Source of the DNA: Candidatus Zipacnadia bacterium
GTDB lineage: Bacteria > Armatimonadota > Zipacnadia > Zipacnadales > UBA5352
Assembly (NCBI GenBank): GCA_029821635.1
Contig: JALGSW010000037.1
Coordinates: 1-59,976, forward strand
DNA: 59,976 nt
Direction of reading: 5' to 3'
A model generated the notes under the pieces. That model did no database searches. It was not told the DNA's origin and saw nothing but the letters and a program-made list of their open reading frames with translations. A program made the translations under genes and the position numbers. Positions 18,101-26,068 of the stretch are shown here, in pieces. The stretch's first letter is position 1, and every line of letters starts with the position of its first letter.

Positions 18101-18721
18101 GCGCCGACCGCGCGCATCGCCACGCGCAGAAATGGCAGGACCCGAGAGACGTTCCTCACCGGGGCCTACGACTTGGAGCGGCTGGGCGAGTGGCAGCGCC
18201 TCGAAGTGGAGTTCACCACGCCAGAGGACACCGACGCGGCGTACATCGCTGTCAACACCGTCACCGGCGATGCAAAGACCGTGCGCATGTATCTCGATGA
18301 CATCGCCATCATGCCCGCGGACGCCCCGCGCAAGGAGACCTACGCCTGGGCCATCTCGGAGGCTGTGGACGCGCAGCACACAGGCGGCGTGGCGATCGTG
18401 CCGGAGGGCATCATGGACGGCTGGGACGTGGCCGCCACGCCCGACGGTGCGGCAGGCTCGGCGACCTTCACGCTGGACCTCCCGCTCGCGGACGACTACA
18501 CGCTGCTGCTGCGCGCGAAGGCGACGGCCGATGGCGCCGAGGAGCTCAGCGCGAGCATCGACGGGGAGGTCGTGGGCACCGTCTCCGTCACCGACGACCG
18601 CTGGAGCTGGATGCAGGTCCCCGGTCAGCAGCGCCTCACCGCAGGCGAGCACACTGTCACCATCAACTTCCCCGCGGGCGCCGAGGTCGTGCTGCATTCG
18701 GTCCTGCTGACGAATCCGTGA
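15143..18721 (+). CDS. Secreted PcRGLX/YetA-type (PL26-like) exo-rhamnogalacturonan lyase homologue
   Basis: 1192 residues with a signal peptide (1-20, ending SLA-QEA). Residues about 120-340 form a RIFT barrel with PVTFGIPLPEGTL and RWPDRTVKWLLVSA, the signature of PcRGLX/YetA-like proteins. About 345-510 is a beta-sandwich and 515-895 an alpha/alpha toroid with HWYGLMNFGDWWGER, GHMWSQGNLEYWLLTGD and HKLGGGHCNCAEPHYGEAG. About 897-1065 is a CBM4/9-like domain (NPDFELGLDGW) and 1080-1192 a final beta domain. PL26 enzymes release unsaturated galacturonosyl-rhamnose from pectin backbones. The ATG at 15143 begins the signal peptide. The fold call is solid; substrate is inferred from family. Confidence 0.8.
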   Translation: MIRYIALCLALVGALSTSLAQEAPAINHLSVEPVLHENGTDWHVQVRFITSVPTICHAQAGPSAADLTATEPEGELLRNHRFDLPSTPGESRFVRVVAVAEGAETASDVMEVRPPEPFPSGNLAAVEVPLTVTETAGVARVEPVTFGIPLPEGTLGRPQMASFRDGAALVPVQNRALVRWPDRTVKWLLVSADLSLAANETKTLSLRLNEATTSDPAIENIVSVAGDTIEASTGQARLTIDRRTGEGTISGPDGALTPLPVSRLTADDGTIFTGRVESVEVEENGTQRAVILVRGHHVNEAGEPYFGFELRYYLRAGDPFVRIDHILQHDIVSADMEYGDEMRSFAALDLVFPADGDAATVALEEGGTAQIGRGERLFQHEDTAYELPGADGTRAPGLATMSGLTVAVRDYWQNWPKAFEVEDGTLAVGLYPRITPADRYANRPNEHVLYYYLRDGNYTFRAGFEKRHELLVGPSGAATPEQVLARVNEPMLVTAAPAWYIGSGALNGIAAVDGNEFPAYDEALDECVEASVAVREDSHWYGLMNFGDWWGERGNNWGNIEYDQQHASLTQYFRTGDRRFFDLAEDAARHNADIDVVHHAAGQVAGPGGPRRVGEAWVHSMGHTGGYYPYDYMNMSIYAQGYCENEGHMWSQGNLEYWLLTGDEQVHRSALQLSDWLAGPDTRDFRYGNARVPGWMGIIAMSAWFSTHDPYYLNAMRLIYEEVQEMSDPDAGLWVHKLGGGHCNCAEPHYGEAGFMAGVMMTALKYYYIATGDPEVAERIVKIANWLVANVYDPAQDNFRYTSCPFTGVASASPMIMANGLAFAANYSGDRALMDLARRTFIRGFIAFSGGAYGKSFAYGTSSAPMAIHEISQFPGPTLAELSAELLEVARDPGRQRLPSIVPNPDFELGLDGWRTRTGPVMTLSTDVAHTGQASAMAEGTIEGQNEYFVTYYQCGPPWEIMALEPGEDYRMQLWLRIDEITEGAPAPTARIATRRNGRTRETFLTGAYDLERLGEWQRLEVEFTTPEDTDAAYIAVNTVTGDAKTVRMYLDDIAIMPADAPRKETYAWAISEAVDAQHTGGVAIVPEGIMDGWDVAATPDGAAGSATFTLDLPLADDYTLLLRAKATADGAEELSASIDGEVVGTVSVTDDRWSWMQVPGQQRLTAGEHTVTINFPAGAEVVLHSVLLTNP

Positions 18722-18769
18722 CGGGCGCCGTACGCACACATATACCTCATAGACGGAACAGAGGGCGCA

Positions 18770-19933
18770 ATGAGTCAGGAGCCGATGGTTCGTCCTGGAG
18801 CGATCTCGGGCAACGGATGTATCCTTGGCGTGCAGCGCGCGGGCAGCGGCTGGGAGGTAGCCTTCGCCTCCGAGCCGCGCACCAGCCCGCAGCCGCTGTG
18901 GTTTCACATCGAGGCGAGCGGCCTCGGCGGCGCGCCCGTCGAGTTCGTCTGGGAGCACGCAGACATCTGCCTCGGCAGTCACACTGAGCTGGCGCGGCTG
19001 CGACCGGTGCTGCGCGCGGATGGTGGCGACTGGACGCGCGTGCAGGCGGTGACGGTCGATCAGCTCGACGACGGCCGCAAGCACGTGCGCTTTAGCCATG
19101 CCGGCGGCGCGGAAGCCGTTGCCGCCGCGTTCTGCTACCCCTACGCGCCGCCCGACCTCGACGCCACGCTTGCGGACGCAGCCTCGCCGTGGGAGCGCTG
19201 CTCGATCGGCGTCACGCACGAGGGGCGGCCGGTCACGCGCCTGAGACTTGCAGGCGAGCGCGGCGGGGAGCGGCCCGGGCTCTACCTGATGGCACGCCAG
19301 CACTCGGGCGAGACGCCCGGCTCGTGGGGACTCGACGGCATCCTGCGGCACCTCGCGAGCGACGCCGATGAAGCGCGGGAGCTGCGTGAGGCGCTGGACG
19401 TGTGGGTCTGCCCGTTCGTGGACCTCGACGGCGTCGTGAACGGCGACTACGGGAAAGACGCGCTGCCGTGGGACTACAACCGGGCGTGGGAGCGCCTGCC
19501 GATGCGCGCGTCGGTGCATGCGATTCAGCGCGACCTCATGCGCTTCAGGAAGCACACTCAGCCGCGGCTGGTCATCGACCTGCACGGTCCTGGGCACAGC
19601 ACACCGGGAGTCTACGTCCAACTCCCGCGCTCGGAGCGCCCAGAGGCGCAGCGCCAGGGCGGGCTGGAGTTCGGCGCGGACCTCGCTGCTCTCTTCCCCG
19701 AACTGGCCGCCGCCAGCCTTACTCGCGAGACGACCTACGCGAGTCGCTGGAACAAGCTCTCGACGCTCGGCACGTGGACGTGGGACTTCCTCGAGCAGAC
19801 TCAGTGCGTGACGGTCGAGATCAGCTACCAGCGCCTGACCGACGAGCCGCTCACCCCGGACGGCTACCACGAGATCGGCCGGCGCGTGCTGCGTGCGGCG
19901 CATGCGTGGCTGAGTCGGCGCGACGAGGCATAG
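18770..19933 (+). CDS. M14-family zinc carboxypeptidase (cytosolic carboxypeptidase-like)
   Basis: 387 residues, no signal peptide. An N-terminal beta-domain (about 1-150) resembles that of cytosolic carboxypeptidases. The catalytic part has zinc ligands in RQHSGETPGSW (H-x-x-E), the segment DLDGVVNGDYGK, a third zinc His in VIDLHGPGHST and the catalytic Glu in CVTVEISYQ. PWDYNRAWE matches the substrate-binding N-R pair. Likely removes C-terminal residues from peptides in the cytoplasm. It follows the PL26-like gene by 48 nt and could share its transcript. Confidence 0.85.
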   Translation: MSQEPMVRPGAISGNGCILGVQRAGSGWEVAFASEPRTSPQPLWFHIEASGLGGAPVEFVWEHADICLGSHTELARLRPVLRADGGDWTRVQAVTVDQLDDGRKHVRFSHAGGAEAVAAAFCYPYAPPDLDATLADAASPWERCSIGVTHEGRPVTRLRLAGERGGERPGLYLMARQHSGETPGSWGLDGILRHLASDADEARELREALDVWVCPFVDLDGVVNGDYGKDALPWDYNRAWERLPMRASVHAIQRDLMRFRKHTQPRLVIDLHGPGHSTPGVYVQLPRSERPEAQRQGGLEFGADLAALFPELAAASLTRETTYASRWNKLSTLGTWTWDFLEQTQCVTVEISYQRLTDEPLTPDGYHEIGRRVLRAAHAWLSRRDEA

Positions 19934-19948
19934 CGCTTCACAAATGAG

Positions 19949-19982
19949 GACGGGCTGCGCCCTGTCGCGGACACAGCCCGTC
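19949..19982. terminator. Hairpin between convergent genes
   Basis: GACGGGCTG pairs with CAGCCCGTC (9 bp); the 16-nt loop can form a small inner stem (TGTC/GACA). It lies between the stop codons of the M14 gene (+) and the lipoprotein gene (-), so may terminate both. There is no long T-run on either side. Confidence 0.6.
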
Positions 19983-20012
19983 ACGGGTTCTGCCTCTGGA
20001 TGATGCGTCGGG

Positions 20013-20534
20013 CTACTGCTTCGTGACCACGAGGTTGCCCGCGGCGGTGCCGCCACCGCCCGCGAATGTCACCGTGTAGTTGATCGTGATCGTGTTGCCG
20101 TTGCGCTGGCCGGTGAAGTCCACGCGCGCGATGCCTCCGCCGGGCACGTTTGTGAAGCTGCCCTGCACGTTGTCATTCGCGTCGATCGTGAACGCAAGAT
20201 CGCCCAGTTGCGTCCCGTTCACCTGGGCGTCGATCCCGGTGTCGTCGTAGGCCACCGTCATCTGAACCGCCGGCGGATCGGCCTGGCCGAAGACTGCGCC
20301 ATCCATATCGAAGTTCACATCCGCCGTCCCCGCCACCAGACCCTCAGCGATCGCGATCGTCGCGGGCCCGGTGCTACTGAAAGTCGTGTTGGTCCACTGG
20401 CCTACCCACGTTCCTTCCCACGCGGTCGAATCGAAGATGCCCCCGACTGGGCCACCGTTCGTTACGCCGCCGCCGCAACCCGCCACCACCACAGCGGCCA
20501 CTACGACCAGCGCGAGCCATCCGGATCCTCTCAT
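20013..20534 (-). CDS. Small Gly-rich lipoprotein, unknown function
   Basis: 173 residues. The N-terminus MRGSGWLALVVVAAVVVAGC is a lipoprotein signal with lipobox VAGC. The mature part (about 35-173) is beta-rich, beginning WEGTWVGQWTNTTF, with repeated T-I-x-I and G-N-T-I strands, resembling small beta-barrel domains of lipid- or protein-binding lipoproteins. ATG at 20534 was chosen for the lipobox distance and the AAAGAGGTGG upstream. A terminator at 20643-20676 separates it from the sigma-factor operon. Confidence 0.7.
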   Translation of the reverse strand: MRGSGWLALVVVAAVVVAGCGGGVTNGGPVGGIFDSTAWEGTWVGQWTNTTFSSTGPATIAIAEGLVAGTADVNFDMDGAVFGQADPPAVQMTVAYDDTGIDAQVNGTQLGDLAFTIDANDNVQGSFTNVPGGGIARVDFTGQRNGNTITINYTVTFAGGGGTAAGNLVVTKQ

Positions 20535-20642
20535 GCAGCCCACCTCTTTCCACGGTTTGTGTGCTCCGCCCGCATACTCTACCGCTTTGCCGCCAAACAT
20601 GGATGTCCTGCCGCGATTTGCGCGAATACGCTCGGTTAAAGC

Positions 20643-20676
20643 GCGAGGGCCGCGGAGATATGTCCGCGGCCCTCGC
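20643..20676 (-). terminator. Strong hairpin ending the sigma/anti-sigma operon
   Basis: A perfect 14-bp stem (20643-20656 with 20663-20676) and 6-nt loop, 25 nt downstream of the RseB-like stop on the minus strand. It is followed by only a short TTT, so termination may be partly hairpin-driven. Confidence 0.75.
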
Positions 20677-20700
20677 CAAATGCTGTTCAGGCACTGCGCC

Positions 20701-21825
20701 TCAGGGCACCTTCATCGAGTCGAGGACGCGCTCGCGCTCCTCGCGGCTGATCGGGCCCATCACGACCACCAGCGTCCCGTCGATCTCACGCCGCGACGCA
20801 TCGGCGCCCGCTCCACGCAGATGCTCGAGCTCGCTTCGGGCTCTGCCCTCGCGTTCGGCGCCATTCGGCTCCGGGCTCCGTCGAGGCCGATCCGCGCCCG
20901 CGGCACGACGCTCCTGCGCCCGCTGGCGCCATTCAGCTCGCCCGACCCCACGCTCGGCGCCAGGCTGAGGGCGCGGCTGCGCGCCCGGCTCACGCTCCGG
21001 CGGCTCCTGCCCGGCAGCGCGCTGGATGATGACCATCGGCCGCATCCCGTCGCCGAAGCGCGCCTGGACGAGCGCCGCACGCGGGCCGTGGTGCAGGTAC
21101 CATCCCTGCAACTCCCAACCGTCCGGAGCCCAGCCGGGCTCGAGCACGGTGAACTGCACCGCGGCCCTGGCCTCAGCAAGCGTCACGGCCTTCCGATGCC
21201 GCCCCTGCTCCGCACCCGGGGGCGCCTCGACCAGCGCCGGCGGTTCGACTGAGAAATCCGCGCTCTGCCACGTGGTCTCGCTCACAAGCTCGCCGCGCGG
21301 GTCCCTACGGCCGATGTAGAGCGGGAACGCGGTCTCGCGGTCGATCGCCATCGTCATGCTCCCGCCCGGCCCGGAGCCGCGCACCAGGGTGGTCGTTCGC
21401 CCCGCGACCCGGCGCGTTCCGGCGGTCGTGAAGTGCCAGTTGCGCGCCAGCAATTCTGGTTGCAGGCCCGCTTCGCCGATGTCCGCGTGTCGGCCGACCT
21501 GTCCCTCCCGGCCCTCGACCCAGACGGCCCCCTGCTGGCGCCGCACCCGGGTGCCTTCGCCGGGGCCGCTGAGGATGCGCATGGCGAAGCGCCCGTCGCC
21601 GCGATGCATCTCGGCGCGGACCTCACGCTCGCCCTCGGGCGTGCGCACGATCGTCAGGACCGTCCCCTGGACCGACACGTCCTCCAGCGCCGCGCGGGCC
21701 TGGCGGACGAGTTCGGTCGCGTCCTGACGGGAGCCGCCGGTCATGCTGACGACCAGCCATGCGATGAGCAGCACGGCGGTCACCGCGGCGATTCCGGCCA
21801 GAATCTTGAGCCAGCCACGCATCAC
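20701..21825 (-). CDS. RseB/MucB-like sensor protein of the ECF sigma module
   Basis: 374 residues. One N-terminal membrane segment (about 8-28) is followed by a LolA/RseB-like domain (about 35-180): VSVQGTVLTIVRTPEGER, ARNWHFTTAGTRRVAGRTTTLV, MTMAIDRETAFPLYIGRRD. A second domain (about 205-260: AVQFTVLEPGWAPDGWELQGWYL) is typical of RseB/DUF4367 C-terminal parts. A 75-residue Arg/Glu/Pro/Gly-rich insertion (about 265-340) interrupts it before the final strand TLVVVMGPISREER. By analogy it senses envelope lipids and shields the anti-sigma factor. It overlaps the anti-sigma gene by 4 nt. The role is inferred from domain and position. Confidence 0.72.
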   Translation of the reverse strand: MMRGWLKILAGIAAVTAVLLIAWLVVSMTGGSRQDATELVRQARAALEDVSVQGTVLTIVRTPEGEREVRAEMHRGDGRFAMRILSGPGEGTRVRRQQGAVWVEGREGQVGRHADIGEAGLQPELLARNWHFTTAGTRRVAGRTTTLVRGSGPGGSMTMAIDRETAFPLYIGRRDPRGELVSETTWQSADFSVEPPALVEAPPGAEQGRHRKAVTLAEARAAVQFTVLEPGWAPDGWELQGWYLHHGPRAALVQARFGDGMRPMVIIQRAAGQEPPEREPGAQPRPQPGAERGVGRAEWRQRAQERRAAGADRPRRSPEPNGAEREGRARSELEHLRGAGADASRREIDGTLVVVMGPISREERERVLDSMKVP

Positions 21826-22292
21826 TGCGCCTCCCCCACTCCGTTCAGGCTCGCGTACATCACACTCAGTGCCGCGTCGTCAGCCAGCGGCTGCGACCAC
21901 TGCGCAACGATCTGCTGCTCCTGATAGTCCGCGCCCAGCACCTCGTAGTTCGACACGGTCTCGGGGCCTCCGCGCAGTCCGAGCCAGATGCCCCCGACCG
22001 CCAGCAGCATCGCCGCGGCCATCGCCAGCGCGGGCCTGGGCGCGTGCAGCCACGCCCGCCACCACGCGGCCTGCCGCGGCTTCATGCGCGCGTGGACCGC
22101 GAGCCACAGCCCGTCGGGCGCACGGAGCTCCTCGGCGGGCGCGATCAGCGCGTCCAGCCGCTCAAGCGCCGCCAGCTCCTCCCGGCAACCCGCGCACTCG
22201 TCCAGGTGCAGACGCAGCGCGCCGGCTTCGACCTCGTCGAGCAGGCCGAGCTGGTACTCCGTCAGGTTCTCCCTAATCTCTGCGCAAAGCAC
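21822..22292 (-). CDS. Zinc-finger anti-sigma factor
   Basis: 156 residues from a GTG start. Residues 1-40 contain the anti-sigma zinc finger H29-x3-C33-x2-C36 (LHLDECAGCREE), which binds the ECF sigma. A single transmembrane helix (ALAMAAAMLLAVGGIWLGL, about 85-103) leads to a short external tail. The GTG at 22292 was chosen because it lies 4 nt after the sigma stop, has AGGAG 12 nt upstream, and starts the protein at the conserved M-x-C position. It likely holds the sigma at the membrane until the RseB-like protein or proteolysis releases it. Confidence 0.85.
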   Translation of the reverse strand: MLCAEIRENLTEYQLGLLDEVEAGALRLHLDECAGCREELAALERLDALIAPAEELRAPDGLWLAVHARMKPRQAAWWRAWLHAPRPALAMAAAMLLAVGGIWLGLRGGPETVSNYEVLGADYQEQQIVAQWSQPLADDAALSVMYASLNGVGEAQ

Positions 22293-22296
22293 TGGA

Positions 22297-22905
22297 TCAT
22301 CGCTCTCCTGAAGCCTCAATGTACGGCGCGAGGCGACGCCGCAGATTCTCCCGCCCACGAGCCAGCCTCGACACGACCGTCCCCTTGGGCAGGTCCATCG
22401 CCTCCATGATCTGTTGCACCGGGCGCCCCTCAAGGTAGTGCATTGACACGATCACCCGCTGATGGTCCGGCAGCCCGAGGATCGCCTCCCGCACCGCCGC
22501 CTGCTGTTCGTCCTGCTCGAACGACGCATCCGGCCCATCGTCGCCGCTCGGGAGCGGGTTGTCATCGTCAAGCGGGTCTTCATCGCGTTTGCCGCGGAAG
22601 TGATCCCGCACGCGGTTGACGGTCAGCGCGCGCAGCCATCCCCCGAACGCCGCGGGTTCCCGCAGCTTCGGAAGCTGGGCCCAGGCCCGCACGAAGGCAT
22701 CCTGCGTGACATCCTCAGCTACGTCGCGGTCACGCAGATAGTGCATCGCGAGTGAGAAGATGCTGTCGCGATGTGCACGGAAGAGGGCCTCAAAGGCACG
22801 CTCATCTCCCGCCTGCGCGGATTTGACCGCCTGAACAAGCGCTGCCTCGTTCACGAACACCGTCCTCTGCATGGTGCGACGGCTTAACACAGTGTGAGAT
22901 TCCAT
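22297..22905 (-). CDS. ECF RNA polymerase sigma factor (RpoE-like)
   Basis: About 202 residues. Region 2 is FRAHRDSIFSLAMHYLRDRDVAEDVTQDAFVRAWAQL; region 4 is LPDHQRVIVSMHYLEGRPVQQIMEAMDLPKGTVVSRLARGRENLRRRL with its helix-turn-helix. An acidic linker (DEDPLDDDNPLPSGDDGPD) joins them. It lacks the 1.1 and 3 regions of primary sigmas. The start is uncertain: ATG 22905 has a poor ribosome site and ATG 22872 (MQRTVFVNE) is possible. It begins only 32 nt after the btuC stop on the same strand, so it may be read from the riboswitch-controlled transcript as well as from an undetected own promoter. Confidence 0.9.
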   Translation of the reverse strand: MESHTVLSRRTMQRTVFVNEAALVQAVKSAQAGDERAFEALFRAHRDSIFSLAMHYLRDRDVAEDVTQDAFVRAWAQLPKLREPAAFGGWLRALTVNRVRDHFRGKRDEDPLDDDNPLPSGDDGPDASFEQDEQQAAVREAILGLPDHQRVIVSMHYLEGRPVQQIMEAMDLPKGTVVSRLARGRENLRRRLAPYIEASGER

Positions 22906-22937
22906 CAACCCGCGGAGAATCCCTGTCTTGGCAGGAG

Positions 22938-23978
22938 CTACATCGCGTACTCGCGCCTTCGGTGCAGCAGATAGAGGAAGAACGGCGCGCCCAGGAGCGA
23001 GGTGATGATGCCCACCGGGATCTCCGTCGGAGCGGCGAGGGTGCGCGCGACCACGTCGGCGAGCACGAGCAGCGCCCCTCCTGCCAGCGCCGAAGCGGGC
23101 AGCAGCGTACGGTGGTCAGGCCCGGCGATGATGCGCATCAAGTGCGGCACGACCAGGCCGATGAAGCCGATCACGCCACTGACCGCGACCGCCGCCGCCG
23201 CCAACAACGAAGAGAGGGCGAGCAGAATCAGCCGCACGTGCTCGACATTGAGGCCGAGGTACCACGCCGTGTCATCGCCGAGCGTCAGCACGTTCAGATC
23301 GCGCCCGAACAGCCACGTCAGCCCGCCCGCGATCCCCACGTAGGGCAGCACCACCAGCACGTGCGTCCAGGTCTTCCCCGCAACGCTCCCGAGCATCCAG
23401 TAGACGACCTGGTCGAGGTCGCGGCGCGCTGGGTCCTGCCCCGTGACGAGCACCAGCGCGGCCAGCGCGGACATCAGCGAGCCGATCGCCACGCCGGTGA
23501 GCAGCAGGACGCCGACCGGCGTCCGACCGCCTCGCCGAGACAGCACGTACACCAGCGCGGTGGCGAGCAGCGCGCCCACGAACGCCGCCAGCGGCACGCC
23601 CCCCAGCCCGGCTACGCCGACGCCCATCCCGCTGACCACCGCAAGCGTCGCGCCGAAGGACGCGCCTGAGGACACGCCGATGATCGACGGCGCGGCCATC
23701 GGGTTCTGAAAGAACGCCTGCATGACCACGCCCGCCACCGCCAGCGCCGCCCCCACGAGCAACGCCAGCACCAGTCGCGGCAGGCGCAGATCGAAGACGA
23801 TTGTCTGCTGCCCGTCGGTCAGGCCCGGGTCGAGGTGCGCGAGGCCCGGCAGGCGGCTCAGCAGCGCCAGCCCGACCTTCAGCGGCGGCACGTCCACCGC
23901 GCCGAAGGAGAGCGACAGGATCACGGAAGCCACCAGCACGACGGCCAGCCCGCTCCAGAGCGGTCCGTTGCCCCTCAC
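22938..23978 (-). CDS. btuC: FecCD-family ABC permease, probably corrinoid importer BtuC
   Basis: 346 residues with about ten membrane segments. Signature blocks of the BtuC/FecD family: LRLPRLVLALLVGAALAVAGVVMQAFFQNPMAAPSIIGVSSGA, YWMLGSV, LNVLTLGDDTAWYLGLNV, SGVIGFIGLVVPHLMRIIAGPDHR and the end GAPFFLYLL. Overlaps btuD by 4 nt (ATGA). The family also moves haem and siderophores; corrinoid is preferred here because a cobalamin riboswitch heads the operon. Confidence 0.88.
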   Translation of the reverse strand: MRGNGPLWSGLAVVLVASVILSLSFGAVDVPPLKVGLALLSRLPGLAHLDPGLTDGQQTIVFDLRLPRLVLALLVGAALAVAGVVMQAFFQNPMAAPSIIGVSSGASFGATLAVVSGMGVGVAGLGGVPLAAFVGALLATALVYVLSRRGGRTPVGVLLLTGVAIGSLMSALAALVLVTGQDPARRDLDQVVYWMLGSVAGKTWTHVLVVLPYVGIAGGLTWLFGRDLNVLTLGDDTAWYLGLNVEHVRLILLALSSLLAAAAVAVSGVIGFIGLVVPHLMRIIAGPDHRTLLPASALAGGALLVLADVVARTLAAPTEIPVGIITSLLGAPFFLYLLHRRREYAM

Positions 23979-24790
23979 CGTGCATCACCCGCAGGCGCGG
24001 CGTCCAGCGCGGCGCTCAGCGGCGACACGTTCGGCCTGCCACCGGGGCCCGGCTCGATACGCACTGCACAGCCGTAGAGCTGCGAGACGCGCTCCTCGGT
24101 CAGCACCTCTGCAGGCGATCCCTCGGCGCAGACGCGCCCGTCCGTCATCGCGATGAGCCGATCGCAGTAGCGCGCAGCCAGGTTCAGATCGTGCGATACA
24201 CACAGGATGCTGCGCTGCTCCTCACGATTCAGGCGCAGCAGCAAGTCGAAGATCTCCACCTGGTGGCCGATGTCGAGGTGTGCTGCGGGCTCATCGAGGA
24301 GCATCACGGGGGCTTCCTGCGCCAGCGCGCGCGCGATCACCACGCGCTGGAACTCGCCACCGGAGAGTTCGGTCACCGGCCGCTCCGCCAGCGGCCCGAC
24401 GTTCGTGAGCGCCATCGCCAGATCGATCGCGGCGCGGTCATCCGGCCCCTCCGGCTGCAGGCGCCCCAGGTGCGGCGTGCGGCCCATCGCCACGATCTCG
24501 CCGACGGTGAACTCGAACGGCGGCGAAGAGAGCTGCGGCACCACCGCCAACGCCCGCGCGACGTCGCGCCGCCGCAGGCTGCGCATCGCCGCTCCGTCGA
24601 GCAGCACCTCACCCGCGGTCGCCACCAGCCGCCCGGCCAGCGCGCGCAGCAGCGTGGTTTTGCCCGAACCGTTCGGCCCGATCAGCCCGAGGAACTCGCC
24701 TCGGCGCAGCGCTACGTCGACGCCTGCGACGACCTCCCGGCCGTCGTAGCCGCAGCGCAGCCCGCGGGCCTCCAGCACGACCTCAACCAT
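23975..24790 (-). CDS. btuD: ABC transporter ATP-binding protein, probably BtuD
   Basis: 271 residues. Walker A GPNGSGKTT, Q-loop VVPQLSSPPFEFTV, signature LSGGEFQR, Walker B VMLLDEP and switch His in CVSHDLN are intact, so it is an active ATPase of the FecE/BtuD type. ATG 24790 was selected because GGAGAG lies 8 nt upstream and because it overlaps the btuF stop by 8 nt; a GTG 15 nt upstream is in frame but lacks a better site. The last 25 residues are an Ala/Pro-rich extension. Confidence 0.9.
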   Translation of the reverse strand: MVEVVLEARGLRCGYDGREVVAGVDVALRRGEFLGLIGPNGSGKTTLLRALAGRLVATAGEVLLDGAAMRSLRRRDVARALAVVPQLSSPPFEFTVGEIVAMGRTPHLGRLQPEGPDDRAAIDLAMALTNVGPLAERPVTELSGGEFQRVVIARALAQEAPVMLLDEPAAHLDIGHQVEIFDLLLRLNREEQRSILCVSHDLNLAARYCDRLIAMTDGRVCAEGSPAEVLTEERVSQLYGCAVRIEPGPGGRPNVSPLSAALDAAPAGDAR

Positions 24791-25796
24791 CAGTCGGCTC
24801 TCCACTCAGCGCGTCCTCGATGATGTCCGCCATCTGCTCCAGCGCGTCGAACAGCCTCGGGCTTGCACGCAAGACGATGTCCGGGTCGATCCTGTACACG
24901 CGGCCGGCCTTCACCGCGGAGAGCTCCGACCAGCCCGGCATGCTCGCGATCCCGTCGGGGCCCTCGGCAGCGGCGAGTTCATCGTTGAGCATCATCGCGA
25001 TCACGACGATGTCCGGGTCGAGCTCGACGATCGCTTCCAACGAGAGGCTGGGCCACTGATTGGCGGCGGCCCCCTCGATCAGCGTGGCGGCATTGAGCCC
25101 ACCGGCGCGCTCGATCATGTCATCTACGAAGTGCCCACCACCCGCGACGAAGACCGGATCGAGGCCGACTACGAACAGCGCGCTCGGACGCCCTTGCCCC
25201 GACGCAATCGCGTTCCCGCGTTCCGTGACGGCCTCCGCGCCCACCGCAAGTTGATCCGCGAGCGCGTCGGCATCCGTCTCGACGCCGAGGTAGCGTCCGA
25301 TATCGCGGATGCAGCCGAGGACTTCATCGATGCTGGCGGGATCGCGCGCGATCACGGAGATGCCCGCGCGCCGAACGCTCTCCACCACGTCCTGCGGCGT
25401 CCCGCGCACGGTCAGCAGCAGATCCGGCTCCAGCCCGACGATCGCCTCAAGACTCGGGTCGATCACGCCGCCGACCGAGGGCACGTCGAGCGCCTCCGGG
25501 GGGTACTCAGCGAAAGTCACGCGGCCGACGAGGCGGTCGCCCGCGCCCATCGCGAAGATCGCCTCGGTGAAGCCGGTGGACAGGCTGACGACGCGCTCAG
25601 GGGGGCGCTGGAGCGTGACCTCCTCGCCCATCGCATCGGTGAAGGTGCGCGGCCAGCCCGCCGCCTCAGTCGGCTGGGGCTCTTCCTCAGCCGCAGGCGG
25701 CTGCGTCGGGGGTGCGGCCGGCCGCGGGCAGCCGGCCAACAGCCCGATTGCGGCGAGCACAGTCACGGCGGTCAGAGGTCGGGTGAGGCGCTTCAT
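24783..25796 (-). CDS. btuF: Periplasmic-binding lipoprotein, probably corrinoid-binding BtuF
   Basis: 337 residues. Signal with lipobox LLAGC (about residue 22), then a Pro/Glu-rich linker. The TroA/BtuF fold follows: RVVSLSTGFTEAIFAMGAGDRLVGRVTFAEYPPEAL, SLEAIVGLEPDLLL, GRPSALFVVGLDPVFVAGGGHFVDDMIERAGGLNAA, SLEAIVELDPDIVVIAM and RVYRIDPDIVLRASPRL. Captures the ligand for BtuCD at the cell surface. First gene of the operon, about 100 nt downstream of the cobalamin riboswitch. Confidence 0.88.
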   Translation of the reverse strand: MKRLTRPLTAVTVLAAIGLLAGCPRPAAPPTQPPAAEEEPQPTEAAGWPRTFTDAMGEEVTLQRPPERVVSLSTGFTEAIFAMGAGDRLVGRVTFAEYPPEALDVPSVGGVIDPSLEAIVGLEPDLLLTVRGTPQDVVESVRRAGISVIARDPASIDEVLGCIRDIGRYLGVETDADALADQLAVGAEAVTERGNAIASGQGRPSALFVVGLDPVFVAGGGHFVDDMIERAGGLNAATLIEGAAANQWPSLSLEAIVELDPDIVVIAMMLNDELAAAEGPDGIASMPGWSELSAVKAGRVYRIDPDIVLRASPRLFDALEQMADIIEDALSGEPTDG

Positions 25797-25816
25797 GTCC
25801 GGCAGACGCTCCCCAG

Positions 25817-25846
25817 AAAACGCAGCGGCCCCGCACAGAGGCTGCG
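25817..25846 (-). terminator. Attenuator-like hairpin between riboswitch and btuF
   Basis: On the minus strand CGCAGC (25846-25841) can pair with GCTGCG (25826-25821), followed directly by TTTT (25820-25817). It stands between the B12 aptamer and the btuF ribosome site and is a plausible transcriptional off-switch. The loop is long (14 nt) and the stem short, so the call is tentative. Confidence 0.45.
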
Positions 25847-25892
25847 GAGCCACACGGAAGCAATCCGGTCACCGTCCGCCCGCGCGGGATGA

Positions 25893-26035
25893 TCCGTGGC
25901 ATCCGTTTCGGTGTCTGGCTCTCGGCCGCGCAGGGCCGATGACAGTTGCGGGGCAGCGACGGACTCGCACCGTCTTCCCGATGCGACCAGCAAGGTCGCA
26001 CGCGCTCTCGCGCAACGGATACCTCGTAGTGCGCC
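25893..26035 (-). promoter_or_regulatory. Cobalamin riboswitch
   Basis: Read on the minus strand, the segment has the conserved order of the cobalamin aptamer: a 5' arm with GAGGTATCCG, then GGGAAGACGGTGCGAGTCCG, GCTGCCCCGCAACTGT and the B12-box-like GAGAGCCAGACACCG (25923-25909), closing with CGGATGCC. The B12 box deviates slightly from GAGYCAGRAGACC but the CCGCAACTGT core and the GGTG-GAGTCC block are exact. It sits between a promoter and btuF. Boundaries are approximate. Confidence 0.9.
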
Positions 26036-26068
26036 GGGCTCGATTACCCGGCGCTTGAGTTTGCAGCC

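Noticed and set aside
14960-20056. Long open frames on the minus strand opposite the PL26-like and M14 genes
   Set aside because: They mirror real genes in GC-rich DNA, have Arg/Ala/His/Asp-rich shadow composition, no ribosome sites, and no recognisable motifs.
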